From Methyloceanibacter superfactus (GTDB lineage Bacteria > Pseudomonadota > Alphaproteobacteria > Rhizobiales > Methyloligellaceae), in contig NZ_LPWF01000025.1 in the NCBI RefSeq assembly GCF_001723305.1, positions 124,001 to 188,000 of the forward strand: 64,000 nucleotides of DNA. Reading direction: 5' to 3'. The notes beneath the pieces are model-generated. The model saw nothing but the letters and a program-made list of their open reading frames with translations. It was not told where the DNA came from and made no database searches. Of the stretch, positions 32,879-42,780 are shown in pieces; the first letter of the stretch is position 1; every line of letters starts with the position of its first letter. The translations under genes were made by a program, and so were the position numbers.

Positions 32879-33598
32879 ATGTCGGTTTGGGGAAAGCTCG
32901 CAGGCGCGGCCGCCGGGCTCGCGGTTGGAGGTCCGATTGGGGCGCTGCTGGGCGGCGTAGCAGGCCATTACGCCATCGATCGTGATCAGGAGCAGGACGG
33001 GCCGGCCGAGAACCAGGTCGCCTTCACCGTGGGCGTGATTGCGCTCGGCGCCAAGATGGCCAAGGCCGACGGCGTCGTCACCATGGACGAGGTCAACGCC
33101 TTCAAGGAGGTGTTCAAGGTTCCCGAGGGCGAGATGAAGAACGTCGCGCGCGTCTTCAATTTGGCCAAGCAGGACGTGGCCGGCTACGAGGCCTATGCCG
33201 AGCAGCTCGCCACCATGTTCAAGGGGAACCGCAAGCTGCTCGAGGACGTGCTCGAGGGCCTGTTCCATATCGCCAAGGCGGACGAAGCCTTGCATCCGGG
33301 CGAGGAGGAGTTCCTGTCCCAGGTGGCCAAGCGCTTTGGCCTCACCGCCACCGAGTTCAGCTACATCAAGGCGCGCCATGTGGTCGCCGCCAAGCGCAAT
33401 CCGTATGACGTGCTCGGCATCGAGCCGTCGATCAGCATGGAAGATCTCAAGAGCCAGTACCGCAAGCTGGTCGCCGACAACCATCCCGACAAGCTGATGG
33501 CCCGCGGTGTGCCCAAGGAGTTCATCGCCATCGCCACCGAGAAGGTAGCGACCATCAACGAGGCCTATGACGTGATCGCCAGAGAGCGCGGTCTATAG
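32879..33598 (+). CDS. DjlA-type protein: glycine-zipper anchor, TerB domain, J domain
   Basis: 239 codons from ATG 32879. The N-terminus is a Gly-rich hydrophobic segment (AAGLAVGGPIGALLGGVAGH) suited to membrane insertion. A TerB domain follows (GVIALGAKMAKADGVVTMDE, FHIAKADEALHPGEEEF), then a C-terminal J domain with the HPD motif (NPYDVLGIEPSISMEDLKSQ, VADNHPDKLMARG). This is the DjlA layout, a membrane-bound DnaJ-type co-chaperone that stimulates DnaK. The annotated start keeps the anchor. Confidence 0.9.
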   Translation: MSVWGKLAGAAAGLAVGGPIGALLGGVAGHYAIDRDQEQDGPAENQVAFTVGVIALGAKMAKADGVVTMDEVNAFKEVFKVPEGEMKNVARVFNLAKQDVAGYEAYAEQLATMFKGNRKLLEDVLEGLFHIAKADEALHPGEEEFLSQVAKRFGLTATEFSYIKARHVVAAKRNPYDVLGIEPSISMEDLKSQYRKLVADNHPDKLMARGVPKEFIAIATEKVATINEAYDVIARERGL

Positions 33599-33704
33599 GT
33601 GACGGCCAGCGACGTCAGTCCCGCGACGGCGGTCGTCCGGTAGTCACCGCCTCCGTTCGTTACGATTGCCCGGTCAATGCCGGGCAATGATACAAGCAGA
33701 CACC

Positions 33705-34475
33705 ATGACCGCCGCCCCCGACAGCAAGCTCGCCACTTCGTGGTGCCCGTCGCCGAACTACGAGCCACGGCGCGAAGGCCGCGTGCCCGACATGCTGATC
33801 CTGCATTACACCGGCATGGAAACCTCGGACGCGGCGCTCGATTGGCTGACGCGCGAGGAGGCAAAAGTCTCCGCCCATTATCTCGTCGACGAGGCGGGCC
33901 GCATTGACCAGATCGTGGCGGAGGAGATGCGCGCTTGGCATGCAGGGCAGAGCTATTGGGCCGGCGAGACCGACCTCAATTCCTGTTCTATCGGCATCGA
34001 GATCCACAACCCGGGCCACGAGTTCGGCTATCCGGACTTTCCCGATGTGCAGATGCAAGCGGTCGAAGCGCTCTGCCGTGACATCTTGAGCCGTCAGGAC
34101 ATCCCGGCCGCGCGCGTCCTCGCCCATTCCGACATCGCCCCGGGGCGCAAGCGCGACCCCGGCGAGCGCTTCGACTGGGCGCGCCTTGCCCGCGCCGGTG
34201 TCGGCCTGTGGGTCGAGCCGGCGCGCTCGGGACCGACGAGGGCTTCGGCCCCGGCGACGAGAATGAAGAGGTCCGCCGAGCTGCAGCGCGGGCTGCAGGC
34301 GTTCGGTTACGGGGTGGAGGTCACCTCGACCTTCGGCAAGGGCTTGGAGCAGGTGGTCGAAGCGTTTCAGCGCCACTACCGCCCCCTCCGGGTAGACGGC
34401 CGAGCCGACGCCTCCACCCGCGAGACGCTGGCCCGGCTGCTCGCCGCCGCGCGCCGCGCCGCGGCCACCTCCTAG
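33705..34475 (+). CDS. N-acetylmuramoyl-L-alanine amidase (AmpD-like) with C-terminal peptidoglycan-binding region; local frame disturbance
   Basis: 257 codons from ATG 33705; two other in-frame starts lie at 33666 and 33687. The Amidase_2 zinc and catalytic residues are seen in LILHYTGMETSDAALDW, VSAHYLVDEAG, SIGIEIHNPGHEF and VLAHSDIAPGRKRDPGERFD. The C-terminal LQRGLQAFGYGVEVTSTFGK, VVEAFQRHYRP is a PG_binding_1 repeat. Between them, about 34230-34275, the frame reads oddly and the neighbouring frame gives EGFGPGDENEE, so two compensating indels are likely. There is no signal peptide, consistent with cytosolic recycling of anhydro-muropeptides. Confidence 0.88.
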   Translation: MTAAPDSKLATSWCPSPNYEPRREGRVPDMLILHYTGMETSDAALDWLTREEAKVSAHYLVDEAGRIDQIVAEEMRAWHAGQSYWAGETDLNSCSIGIEIHNPGHEFGYPDFPDVQMQAVEALCRDILSRQDIPAARVLAHSDIAPGRKRDPGERFDWARLARAGVGLWVEPARSGPTRASAPATRMKRSAELQRGLQAFGYGVEVTSTFGKGLEQVVEAFQRHYRPLRVDGRADASTRETLARLLAAARRAAATS

Positions 34476-34499
34476 CAGCCAGTCCTGGCCGCAAAGAAT

Positions 34500-34528
34500 G
34501 GGCCCGCCCCGAAGCACGGAGCGAGCCC
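34500..34528 (-). terminator. Terminator after the first YHS-like gene
   Basis: On the minus strand an 11-bp stem GGGCTCGCTCC/GGGGCGGGCCC (two G-U pairs) closes a GTGCTTC loop and is followed by ATTCTTTG. It lies 42 bp beyond the stop at 34571. Confidence 0.55.
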
Positions 34529-34570
34529 AAAGAGAACAACGAGAACACTGCTTCGTCTAAGATCGCGCTG

Positions 34571-34837
34571 CTAGTGCATGCTCTGATAGGCGGTATGCGC
34601 CTTGCGGGCATTCCGCTTCGGATGCTGCATGAATTCAGACATCGCCGACTGGCTACCGAAGCAATAGGTCTTGCCGTCGAGCTGTGAGTTGATGCTGCAA
34701 TCCGTCTTGATGGCCTGGCCATGCGCTAGGGCCATTGCATCCATATTCTCATATTCGCCTGTCGCGGCGAGCGCGGCCGAGGCAAGCCCGAGCATGAGGA
34801 CGCTGACGACGGATGTGGTCGAGAAGATCCGAAACAT
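34571..34837 (-). CDS. Secreted small protein with YHS-like cysteine module (paralogue 1)
   Basis: 88 codons: a signal peptide (TTSVVSVLMLGLASAALA-A), then GEYENMDAMALAHGQAIKTD, CSINSQLDGKTYCFGSQSAM and a basic end. The order TDCSIN-x5-GKTYCFGS-x6-F resembles the YHS module, in which a Cys pair and a YCF-type strand can bind copper or other metal. The same pattern occurs in the genes at 35133-35396 and 35609-36688, so these are paralogues. Function is not known. Unlike its two paralogues it has no GTGAC palindrome upstream that I can see. Confidence 0.72.
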   Translation of the reverse strand: MFRIFSTTSVVSVLMLGLASAALAATGEYENMDAMALAHGQAIKTDCSINSQLDGKTYCFGSQSAMSEFMQHPKRNARKAHTAYQSMH

Positions 34838-35067
34838 AACTGCCCTCCCAGATTCGATTTCTTAGGATGCGCCGCCATGCGGTCCCTAGAGGGCACGCCG
34901 CTCGCGGACGCGGGGCCGACTCTACGCGCGCGCCGGCCGGCAGGAGAGCGTTGGTGGCGGCAAGCGTTAAGGAGGGCTTGGCGGGGTCGGGCGATCTTTA
35001 GTCAGATCAGCCGCGCAGTTTCGTAAATCCGTTCCGGCGTGCGGCGGACTCAAGGAAGGCGCAAGGA

Positions 35068-35100
35068 AAAGGCCCGCCCCAGGAGGCGGGGCGGGCCTTT
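35068..35100 (-). terminator. Strong terminator after the second YHS-like gene
   Basis: Stem GGCCCGCCCC/GGGGCGGGCC flanked by A and T runs, so on the minus strand the perfect stem is followed by TTTTCC. It lies 32 bp past the stop at 35133 and is a classic intrinsic terminator. Confidence 0.75.
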
Positions 35101-35132
35101 GGCGACTAGGAGGGTACGGGGGAGTCTAGGTC

Positions 35133-35396
35133 CTAGTGCTTGCTCTTGTAGTAGGTGTCGGCCTTGGCGAGATTGCCGGCCGGGTCCTTCATAAACAGCG
35201 TTTTGGCCGTCTCGTTCCCGAAGCAATACGTTTTGCCGTCGACCTCGGCATTGATCGAGCAATCTGTCTCCACGTCCTGGCCGAGCGCCAGACCCATGGT
35301 GCACATATTGTCGTACTCGCCGGTCGTCGCCGCGGTGGCCGCGGTGGCGAACAGCACGGCGCCGGCCATCGCGGAAGCGAGAAGAAGTTTTTTCAT
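35133..35396 (-). CDS. Secreted small protein with YHS-like cysteine module (paralogue 2)
   Basis: 87 codons from ATG complement 35394-35396: signal peptide (KKLLLASAMAGAVLFATAAT), then GEYDNMCTMGLALGQDVETD, CSINAEVDGKTYCFGNETAK and FMKDPAGNLAKADTYYKS. The last segment, with an aromatic-F-x-DP-N-x-AKA pattern, is the best YHS match of the trio. Three cysteines are in the mature part. A CRP-type palindrome lies 89 bp upstream of the start and a strong terminator follows, so this is an independently regulated gene. Confidence 0.75.
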   Translation of the reverse strand: MKKLLLASAMAGAVLFATAATAATTGEYDNMCTMGLALGQDVETDCSINAEVDGKTYCFGNETAKTLFMKDPAGNLAKADTYYKSKH

Positions 35397-35484
35397 GTGG
35401 TTTCCTCCAAGTGGGATAGCGCGGCGGGGGAGAGACCCCGTCGTCGCCCGTGACAAGACTCTATGGGAATCTAACGCAAAGCTA

Positions 35485-35500
35485 TGTGACTCGGGTCACC
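35485..35500 (+). promoter_or_regulatory. CRP/FNR-type palindrome before YHS paralogue 2
   Basis: TGTGACTCGGGTCACC: perfect GTGAC/GTCAC arms around TCGG, fitting the general TGTGA-N6-TCACA plan of CRP-family sites. It is 89 bp upstream of the start at 35396. A near-identical site precedes the gene at 35609-36688. Confidence 0.65.
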
Positions 35501-35544
35501 GACCGCCGGTCACAACTTCGCGAGCGGCCGCAAAACCGGTAAGG

Positions 35545-35574
35545 AAAAAGGCCCGCCGTTGAGGCGGACCTTTT
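35545..35574 (-). terminator. Terminator after the large YHS-like gene
   Basis: On the minus strand AAAAGGTCCGCC pairs with GGCGGGCCTTTT around a TCAAC loop (one wobble pair), followed by TTTTTCC. It lies 35 bp past the stop at 35609. Confidence 0.7.
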
Positions 35575-35608
35575 CTGAGATCGTTGGCAAAAATCGCTGA
35601 CGGCTTGC

Positions 35609-36688
35609 TTACAGCGTTTCGTCGAAGTCCATGCCTTCGAACGTATAGCGGTCGACCTGGGTCCAGACGCCGTCCTCCTGCACCGGGACCTTGTGGACCT
35701 TGACGTTGTTGACCTTGAGCTTGCCGGTCTTCTCGTCCACCCAGAAGTCGATGTCGTAATATTCGTCTTTGCTGCCCGGCTTGCGGAAGTCGGTGCAAGC
35801 GAAGTAATCGCCGTCATTCTTCAGATGGCGCACGGGCCGGTGCATCTCGACGAATTGCAGCTTGAGATCCTCACCCGTCTTGTCGTCCTTGATGGTGATG
35901 TTGCCGTCATCGTCCTTGTTCTCGACGATGTAGTCGTTGATCGCGGCCATCACCTGCCAAGCGCGCGCCCCTTCGATGCTGCCGGGATGCTCCTGCACTG
36001 GCAGCCACCACCAGGCCACCGGAAGACGCGTGATCATGAAGTAGCCGTCGCCGTCGCGCTTCGGGCCCTTCTGCACGCGGATGTCCATCAGGGTCAGGTC
36101 TTGGCCCTCAGGCTTGAACCAGAAGTCGATGGCGTATTGCTTCTTGGGTTCGTCCTTGTCGTGGAAGATGACATTGGCGAACCAGCCATAGCCCTCCATG
36201 CCGCGCACGATCTTGATCTCCTCGTAGACGAGGTTGAGATCGGTATCGAGCTTGGGATCGTGGAACACGAAGGCGCCATCCTTGGAGCGGTCGGCCAGGA
36301 CCTCCTGGACGCGCGCGTTCACGTCCTTGTCGGTGAAGATCTTGGCGCCGGAGGCGGCCTTGGCTTCCTGCTCCTCGAGGAATTTCTTCGCCTTGGCGAT
36401 ATTGCCGGCGGGGTCTTTGAGGAAGGCCGACTTTGAATTCTCGCTCGAGAAACAGTAGACCTTGCCGTCCTCGTCGGTCCAATTCACCGAGCAATCGGTG
36501 TTGACCATCTGGCCGTCGGCCAATCCCATGGCGCAGCTGTCGTCGAACTCGCCGTGACCGGGAGCGGGGGACATCGCCATATCGTCGGCGGCGTGGGCGA
36601 AAGACAGGGTGCCGAGGCACAGGATTGCGGCCAGCGCCGTTGAGCGCACCAGCGAGACAAGGAGCCGATCGGCGAACATATCAGTCAT
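35609..36688 (-). CDS. Secreted protein with N-terminal YHS-like module and a duplicated C-terminal domain (paralogue 3)
   Basis: 359 codons from ATG complement 36686-36688. After a signal peptide (LVRSTALAAILCLGTLSFAH-A) residues about 45-110 repeat the trio's module: GEFDDSCAMGLADGQMVNTD, CSVNWTDEDGKVYCFSSENS, LKDPAGNIAKAKKFLEEQ. The remaining 240 residues hold two related segments rich in aromatic and acidic residues: KQYAIDFWFKPEGQDLTLMD with IRVQKGPKRDGD, and DEYYDIDFWVDEKTGKLKVN with VKVHKVPVQEDG. They look like two copies of a lipocalin- or DUF-type beta domain. Family not recognised. A CRP-type site lies 76 bp upstream, and the Crp/Fnr gene is directly upstream. Confidence 0.75.
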   Translation of the reverse strand: MTDMFADRLLVSLVRSTALAAILCLGTLSFAHAADDMAMSPAPGHGEFDDSCAMGLADGQMVNTDCSVNWTDEDGKVYCFSSENSKSAFLKDPAGNIAKAKKFLEEQEAKAASGAKIFTDKDVNARVQEVLADRSKDGAFVFHDPKLDTDLNLVYEEIKIVRGMEGYGWFANVIFHDKDEPKKQYAIDFWFKPEGQDLTLMDIRVQKGPKRDGDGYFMITRLPVAWWWLPVQEHPGSIEGARAWQVMAAINDYIVENKDDDGNITIKDDKTGEDLKLQFVEMHRPVRHLKNDGDYFACTDFRKPGSKDEYYDIDFWVDEKTGKLKVNNVKVHKVPVQEDGVWTQVDRYTFEGMDFDETL

Positions 36689-36763
36689 TGTCTTGATTTC
36701 CTTGGGTGTTTCTTGTTGGAGTCCGAGTGATCGCTGTTGTAGTCCGGCAGACGCCATCCGGTA

Positions 36764-36779
36764 TGTGACTTAGGTCACC
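36764..36779 (+). promoter_or_regulatory. CRP/FNR-type palindrome before YHS paralogue 3
   Basis: TGTGACTTAGGTCACC: perfect GTGAC/GTCAC arms around TTAG, in the 99-bp gap between the Crp/Fnr gene and the large YHS-like gene. Thirteen of sixteen positions equal the site at 35485-35500. Confidence 0.65.
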
Positions 36780-36787
36780 ATACGGAG

Positions 36788-37503
36788 TCACTGCCGCGAC
36801 GCCCGCAGGCGAGGGGGCGTCTCTTCCTCGTCGGCCGCGGCGTAGCGCGCCAGCGCCGGCCGATCGATCACCTCGATCGATCCACGCGACGAGCGTACCC
36901 ACCCCATCCGCTCCCACTCGGACAGATAGCGGCTGATGACCTCGCGCACGCTGCCGAGATCGAGCGCCAGTTGCTGATGGGTTTTGGATACGACGCCGCG
37001 CGCGCCGTCTCCGCCAGCAGCCGCCGCGCCAGTCTCAGATCGAGGCTGGCGAAGGCCACCTCGTCCACGAGCATGATGAGGCTTGACAGCAGATCCCCGT
37101 AATTGCCGAGAACGTAGTGCCGGAATTTCGGCGAGGAGATCATCAGCCGGTGAAAGACGCTCGACGGCAGCGCGGCGAGAAGAACGTCGGCCTGCGCGGT
37201 GCTTTCGGCGGGGAAGGGGTTGCCGGCGATCAGGCAAGAGGTGGTGAGCACGCAGGTCTCGCCCGGGCCCACCTGATACAGCAGGATCTCGCGCCCGGCC
37301 TCCGACGTCTTGAAGATCCGGGTCTGTCCCTCGATGCACATGACGTAGTTGTGGCAGATCTGCCCCTGGTGGTAGGCGATGTCGCCTTCGCGCAGCCGGT
37401 TGAACTGCGTTGCACCCATCAGCTCCGCCTTCGCCTCCGGCTCGAGTTCGGCGAGTTCGGGGAAGGCGTTGAACCAGCGGGTGATCAGGACTTGGTTTTG
37501 CAT
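36788..37503 (-). CDS. Crp/Fnr-family transcriptional regulator, one frame break
   Basis: The N-terminal cNMP-type sensor domain runs from the ATG at 37503: MQNQVLITRWFNAFPELAEL, YHQGQICHNYVMCIEGQTRI, GREILLYQVGPGETCVLTTS, VFHRLMISSPKFRHYVLGNY. The frame is lost at about 37010 (GGAGACGG, expected GGAGGACGG). It continues as VVSKTHQQLALDLGSVREVI, SRYLSEWERMGWVRSSRG, the winged helix, with the stop at 36788. Total is about 238 residues. Several cysteines (ICHNYVMC, ETCVLTTSC) are retained, so redox or iron-sulphur sensing is conceivable. Its likely targets are the GTGAC palindromes at 35485 and 36764. Confidence 0.85.
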
Positions 37504-37712
37504 CGTGCGATTGGGGTGTTGTAAAAGCTCGCGGCCGAAGCGCGTGGCCCAAGGGTTTCAGCGGTTTCACCGGCCAAAAGGCGCGAAAGAAAGCGCCGGC
37601 GCGGCGGATCGTCGCTAGAATATGGGAACAAGCGGCAATTGGCCGATCAAAATGCCGTTACGAGGGCGGGCAATAGGGGAGGTGGCGTTAAACATGCTGC
37701 CGCCTCAGCGAC

Positions 37713-37743
37713 TTGACGCGAGCCCCGCCGAGCCCCTTATTTA
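37713..37743 (+). promoter_or_regulatory. Promoter of rnpB
   Basis: A TTGACG -35 at 37713-37718 and a TTATTT(A) -10 at about 37737-37743 with an 18-bp spacer lie directly before the 5' end of the RNase P RNA. The predicted start of transcription (about 37748-37750) coincides with the first base of the P1 helix. Confidence 0.6.
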
Positions 37744-37747
37744 TGGG

Positions 37748-38140
<393 letters not shown>

Positions 38141-38148
38141 ATGCTTAT

Positions 38149-38182
38149 GACCGGCGCGTAGGGCAACCCCCTCGCGCCGGTC
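38149..38182 (+). terminator. Hairpin after rnpB
   Basis: GACCGGCGCG (38149-38158) pairs perfectly with CGCGCCGGTC (38173-38182); TCCAGTTTT follows. It closes the rnpB transcript. Confidence 0.7.
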
Positions 38183-38285
38183 TCCAGTTTTAAACGCCTT
38201 TTTTCCCAACTGTGGCGAAACCGAAGCGGCGCTCGAGCGTTCAGTCTACACATTGATACTGGCGGCTAACGAAAGGAGACCTGCC

Positions 38286-38450
38286 ATGCTCGGTTGGGCT
38301 TTGACATTTCTGGTAATCGCACTCATCGCCGGCCTGTTCGGCTTCGGCGGGATTGCCGGCGCTTCGGCGAGTATTGCGCAGATCCTATTCTTCATCTTCC
38401 TGGTTCTGCTGGTGATCTCGCTCGTCATGCACTTTGTGCGTCGCGCATAG
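38286..38450 (+). CDS. DUF1328 small membrane protein
   Basis: 54 codons from ATG 38286 with a GAAAGGAG Shine-Dalgarno. Two hydrophobic helices ([40 protein letters not shown]) and a short basic tail are typical of DUF1328 (YtjA-type), a family of inner-membrane proteins often linked to stress. A longer reading from 38253 lacks a ribosome site. It lies between the rnpB and katG terminators. Confidence 0.87.
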   Translation: MLGWALTFLVIALIAGLFGFGGIAGASASIAQILFFIFLVLLVISLVMHFVRRA

Positions 38451-38474
38451 CGCCCACACGGTCTGAATACGACA

Positions 38475-38507
38475 ACGGCCGGTCCGGATGATCTCCGGGC
38501 CGGCCGT
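38475..38507. terminator. Bidirectional terminator between the DUF1328 gene and katG
   Basis: ACGGCCGG (38475-38482) and CCGGCCGT (38500-38507) form an outer 8-bp stem, continued with one mismatch by CCGG/CCGG. It lies between the two convergent genes and can serve both. Confidence 0.6.
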
Positions 38508-38557
38508 CTCGTCGAGAAGCGCGGGAGGAAGTGCGCCTCTGGGGCTAGGGTGCCGCG

Positions 38558-40840
<2,283 letters not shown>

Positions 40841-40851
40841 TTAGAATAAGT

Positions 40852-40866
40852 GCAAATCGAATTTGC
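40852..40866 (+). promoter_or_regulatory. Inverted repeat upstream of katG
   Basis: GCAAATCGAATTTGC, a perfect 6-bp inverted repeat with CGA spacer, 81 bp upstream of the katG start and between katG and the hydrolase. No OxyR or Fur consensus could be matched with certainty, so it is a candidate peroxide-response operator only. Confidence 0.4.
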
Positions 40867-40928
40867 CTATGTAGTCGATCAGAAAATCTTATGGGCAAGG
40901 GCGGATGCGGGAGAGGCCGGGACGCCTG

Positions 40929-41859
40929 CTAGCCGCCGAGAAAATCCCGGATCAGATCGAGCGTCGCCGCCGGCTGCTCCTCTTGCGGCATGTGTCCGCA
41001 GCCTCGACCAATTTGAGGGTGGAGTTGGGGAGCGTGCGCCGCAGCTTGAGCCCGACGTCGAACGGCACGATGCGGTCGTGGTCGCACCACACGATGAGGG
41101 TCGGCATCTCGATCGACTTGTAGCGCTCGGAGATCTCGTCCAGGCCCTCGGGCATGATCTGGCGCGCGCTATGGATGATGGCGTGCTTGCCGGCCGCGGT
41201 CCTGAGCGGCGCGGCATAGGTTTCGACCTCTTCGTCGTCGATCTTGCTGTTGTCGAGATAGGCGATGCGCAGCGCGATGCGCGTCTGCATCGCCGGCGGC
41301 ACCATGCGCACGCCCACATGCGAGAACAGGGGCATGTCCAGCATGCGGAAGAAGACCGGGATGTCTTGCGGGTAGGCGATCGTGTCGAGCAGCACAAGCT
41401 TGGTGATGCGGCCCTTGAGCCGCTCGTCGTCGCTCAACGAAAGCACCAGGCGACACCGCCGCCGAAAGAATGGCCGACAAGGGTCAAGTCGTGCAGGTCA
41501 CGGTCGACGATCAGTTGCGCCAGCAGCTCGGCCTGGTCGAACACCGAGTAGCGGGTGTCGAACGGCTTGTCGGACTGGCCGAAGCCTTTGAGGTCGACGG
41601 CGATGACCCGGTGGTCTTGCGCGAGCTCGGGCGCGATGCCCCGCCATGTATATGTGCTGGCGCCGAAGCCGTGAATGAGGAGCACCGGCGGCCCGCTGCC
41701 CTCTTCTTCATAGAAGAGCTTCACCGGCGCGTCGGGCGGTCCGAGCCGGGCGAACCACGGCCCGTCGCCGGCGCTGTGGGCCCCGGGCGCGCAGGCGACA
41801 AGCCCAAGCAGGGCCAGCGCGGCTAAGCCGCACGCCGCGTTCAGCTTTCTCATTGCCAT
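40929..41859 (-). CDS. Alpha/beta-hydrolase lipoprotein, frame broken twice
   Basis: The start at 41859 gives a lipoprotein signal (GLAALALLGLVAC-APG) and the hydrolase start PVLLIHGFGASTYTWRGIAP, RVIAVDLKGFGQSDKPFD and the nucleophile elbow LVGHSFGGGVA. The frame is lost at about 41448 (missing C), continues as LDTIAYPQDIPVFFRMLDMP and PTLIVWCDHDRIVPFDVG, and is lost again at about 41003 (missing C). It ends as CGHMPQEEQPAATLDLIRDF with the catalytic His and a TAG at 40929-40931. Ser-Asp-His are all present once repaired. The substrate is unknown; the anchor points to the periplasm. Confidence 0.8.
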
Positions 41860-42092
41860 TGCCGCAAAGGTCCGTCGCCCTCGTTCCGGCTGCCAGTGGG
41901 CGCCTCGAATACGCAAACTCTAAGGCCAGCCCCGACGGCGAATCATTTGGCCGGGCGGCGTTAACCTTCCCGTCTTTGTACCGTGCTTCGTGCGCAAGCG
42001 GCAATTGGCCTCGCAACCCAAATGCGGCCGGGACGTTCGTCTCTGGCGCGCCGTTTTCCCTCGAAAAACCCCCGCCTGCCCGGCAGTTTCCA

Positions 42093-42121
42093 TTGACGCC
42101 CATGTAATCCCATGCTATCCC
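42093..42121 (+). promoter_or_regulatory. Candidate dcw-cluster promoter Pmra
   Basis: TTGACG at 42093-42098 and TATCCC at 42116-42121 with a 17-bp spacer. The -10 is weak, but it is embedded in the MraZ repeats, the arrangement expected for a repressed mraZ promoter. Transcription would start near 42128, about 170 bp upstream of the mraZ ATG. Confidence 0.5.
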
Positions 42122-42133
42122 ATTAATGCCCGT
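42099..42133 (+). promoter_or_regulatory. MraZ operator: four CCC(A/G)T repeats at 10-bp period
   Basis: CCCAT occurs at 42099, 42109 and 42119, and CCCGT at 42129, each exactly 10 bp apart; on the minus strand these are (A/C)TGGG/CGGG boxes. MraZ binds TGGGN boxes separated by 5 bp upstream of its own gene, so this matches the known operator layout. It sits between the -35 and -10 hexamers and just past them. Confidence 0.85.
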
Positions 42134-42150
42134 TCGGTGAGTGGGGTGGG

Positions 42151-42170
42151 GGAAGCAGGCAGCTGCTTCC
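42151..42170 (+). other. Perfect hairpin in the mraZ leader
   Basis: GGAAGCAGGCAGCTGCTTCC forms an 8-bp stem with a 4-nt loop and no U-tract. It lies in the predicted 5' leader, 127 bp before the mraZ start, so it may be an RNA structure. GTGGGGTGGG immediately precedes it. Confidence 0.45.
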
Positions 42171-42297
42171 TTAGAGGCCACGGGGGGATTCAGCGCCGCT
42201 TCCTCCACCCATTTTTCTCGAAGATCGGGCGCCTGCGCCGAAGCGCCGTTTGTTCATCCAGTCCAATCCAGTCGGCTTCGATGCGCGTGAGGGGGAG

Positions 42298-42780
42298 ATG
42301 GACCAGTTTGTCTCGACATTCACCAACAAGATCGACACCAAAGGTCGCGTCTCGGTTCCCGCTTCTTTCCGCACCGTCCTCGCCAAGGACGGCCTCGACG
42401 GCATCTACTGCTATCCTTCGCTCGATGCGCCGGCGCTCGACGCCGGCGGTCAGCGCCTCATCGACAAGATCAATCATTTGGTCGAAGACCTCGCGCCCTA
42501 TTCCGATGAGCGCGATCAGCTTGCTACGGCGCTCTTCGGCACCAGCGAAATCCTCACCATCGATCAGGACGGCCGTACGATTCTGTCGGAGCGTCTGCGC
42601 GAGCACGCGGGGATTACCAGCCACATCACTTTTGTCGGGCTGGGCGAAAAATTTCAGCTCTGGGAGCCGGAGCGCTTTGACAAGCATTTGGCGGAGTCGC
42701 GCAACAAAGTGCGTGACCTTCGCAAGTTACTCGGCGCGGGGCGTCGCGGAAGCGGCGGGCCAGAGGGAGCACGGGAATGA
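42298..42780 (+). CDS. mraZ: Transcriptional regulator MraZ
   Basis: 160 codons from ATG 42298 ([20 protein letters not shown]), following a GGGGGAG Shine-Dalgarno. It contains two SpoVT/AbrB-like MraZ repeats: the first with [19 protein letters not shown], the second with [20 protein letters not shown] and [18 protein letters not shown]. MraZ forms a ring-shaped DNA-binding oligomer that represses its own promoter and dcw. It overlaps rsmH by 4 bp (ATGA). Confidence 0.95.
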   Translation: MDQFVSTFTNKIDTKGRVSVPASFRTVLAKDGLDGIYCYPSLDAPALDAGGQRLIDKINHLVEDLAPYSDERDQLATALFGTSEILTIDQDGRTILSERLREHAGITSHITFVGLGEKFQLWEPERFDKHLAESRNKVRDLRKLLGAGRRGSGGPEGARE

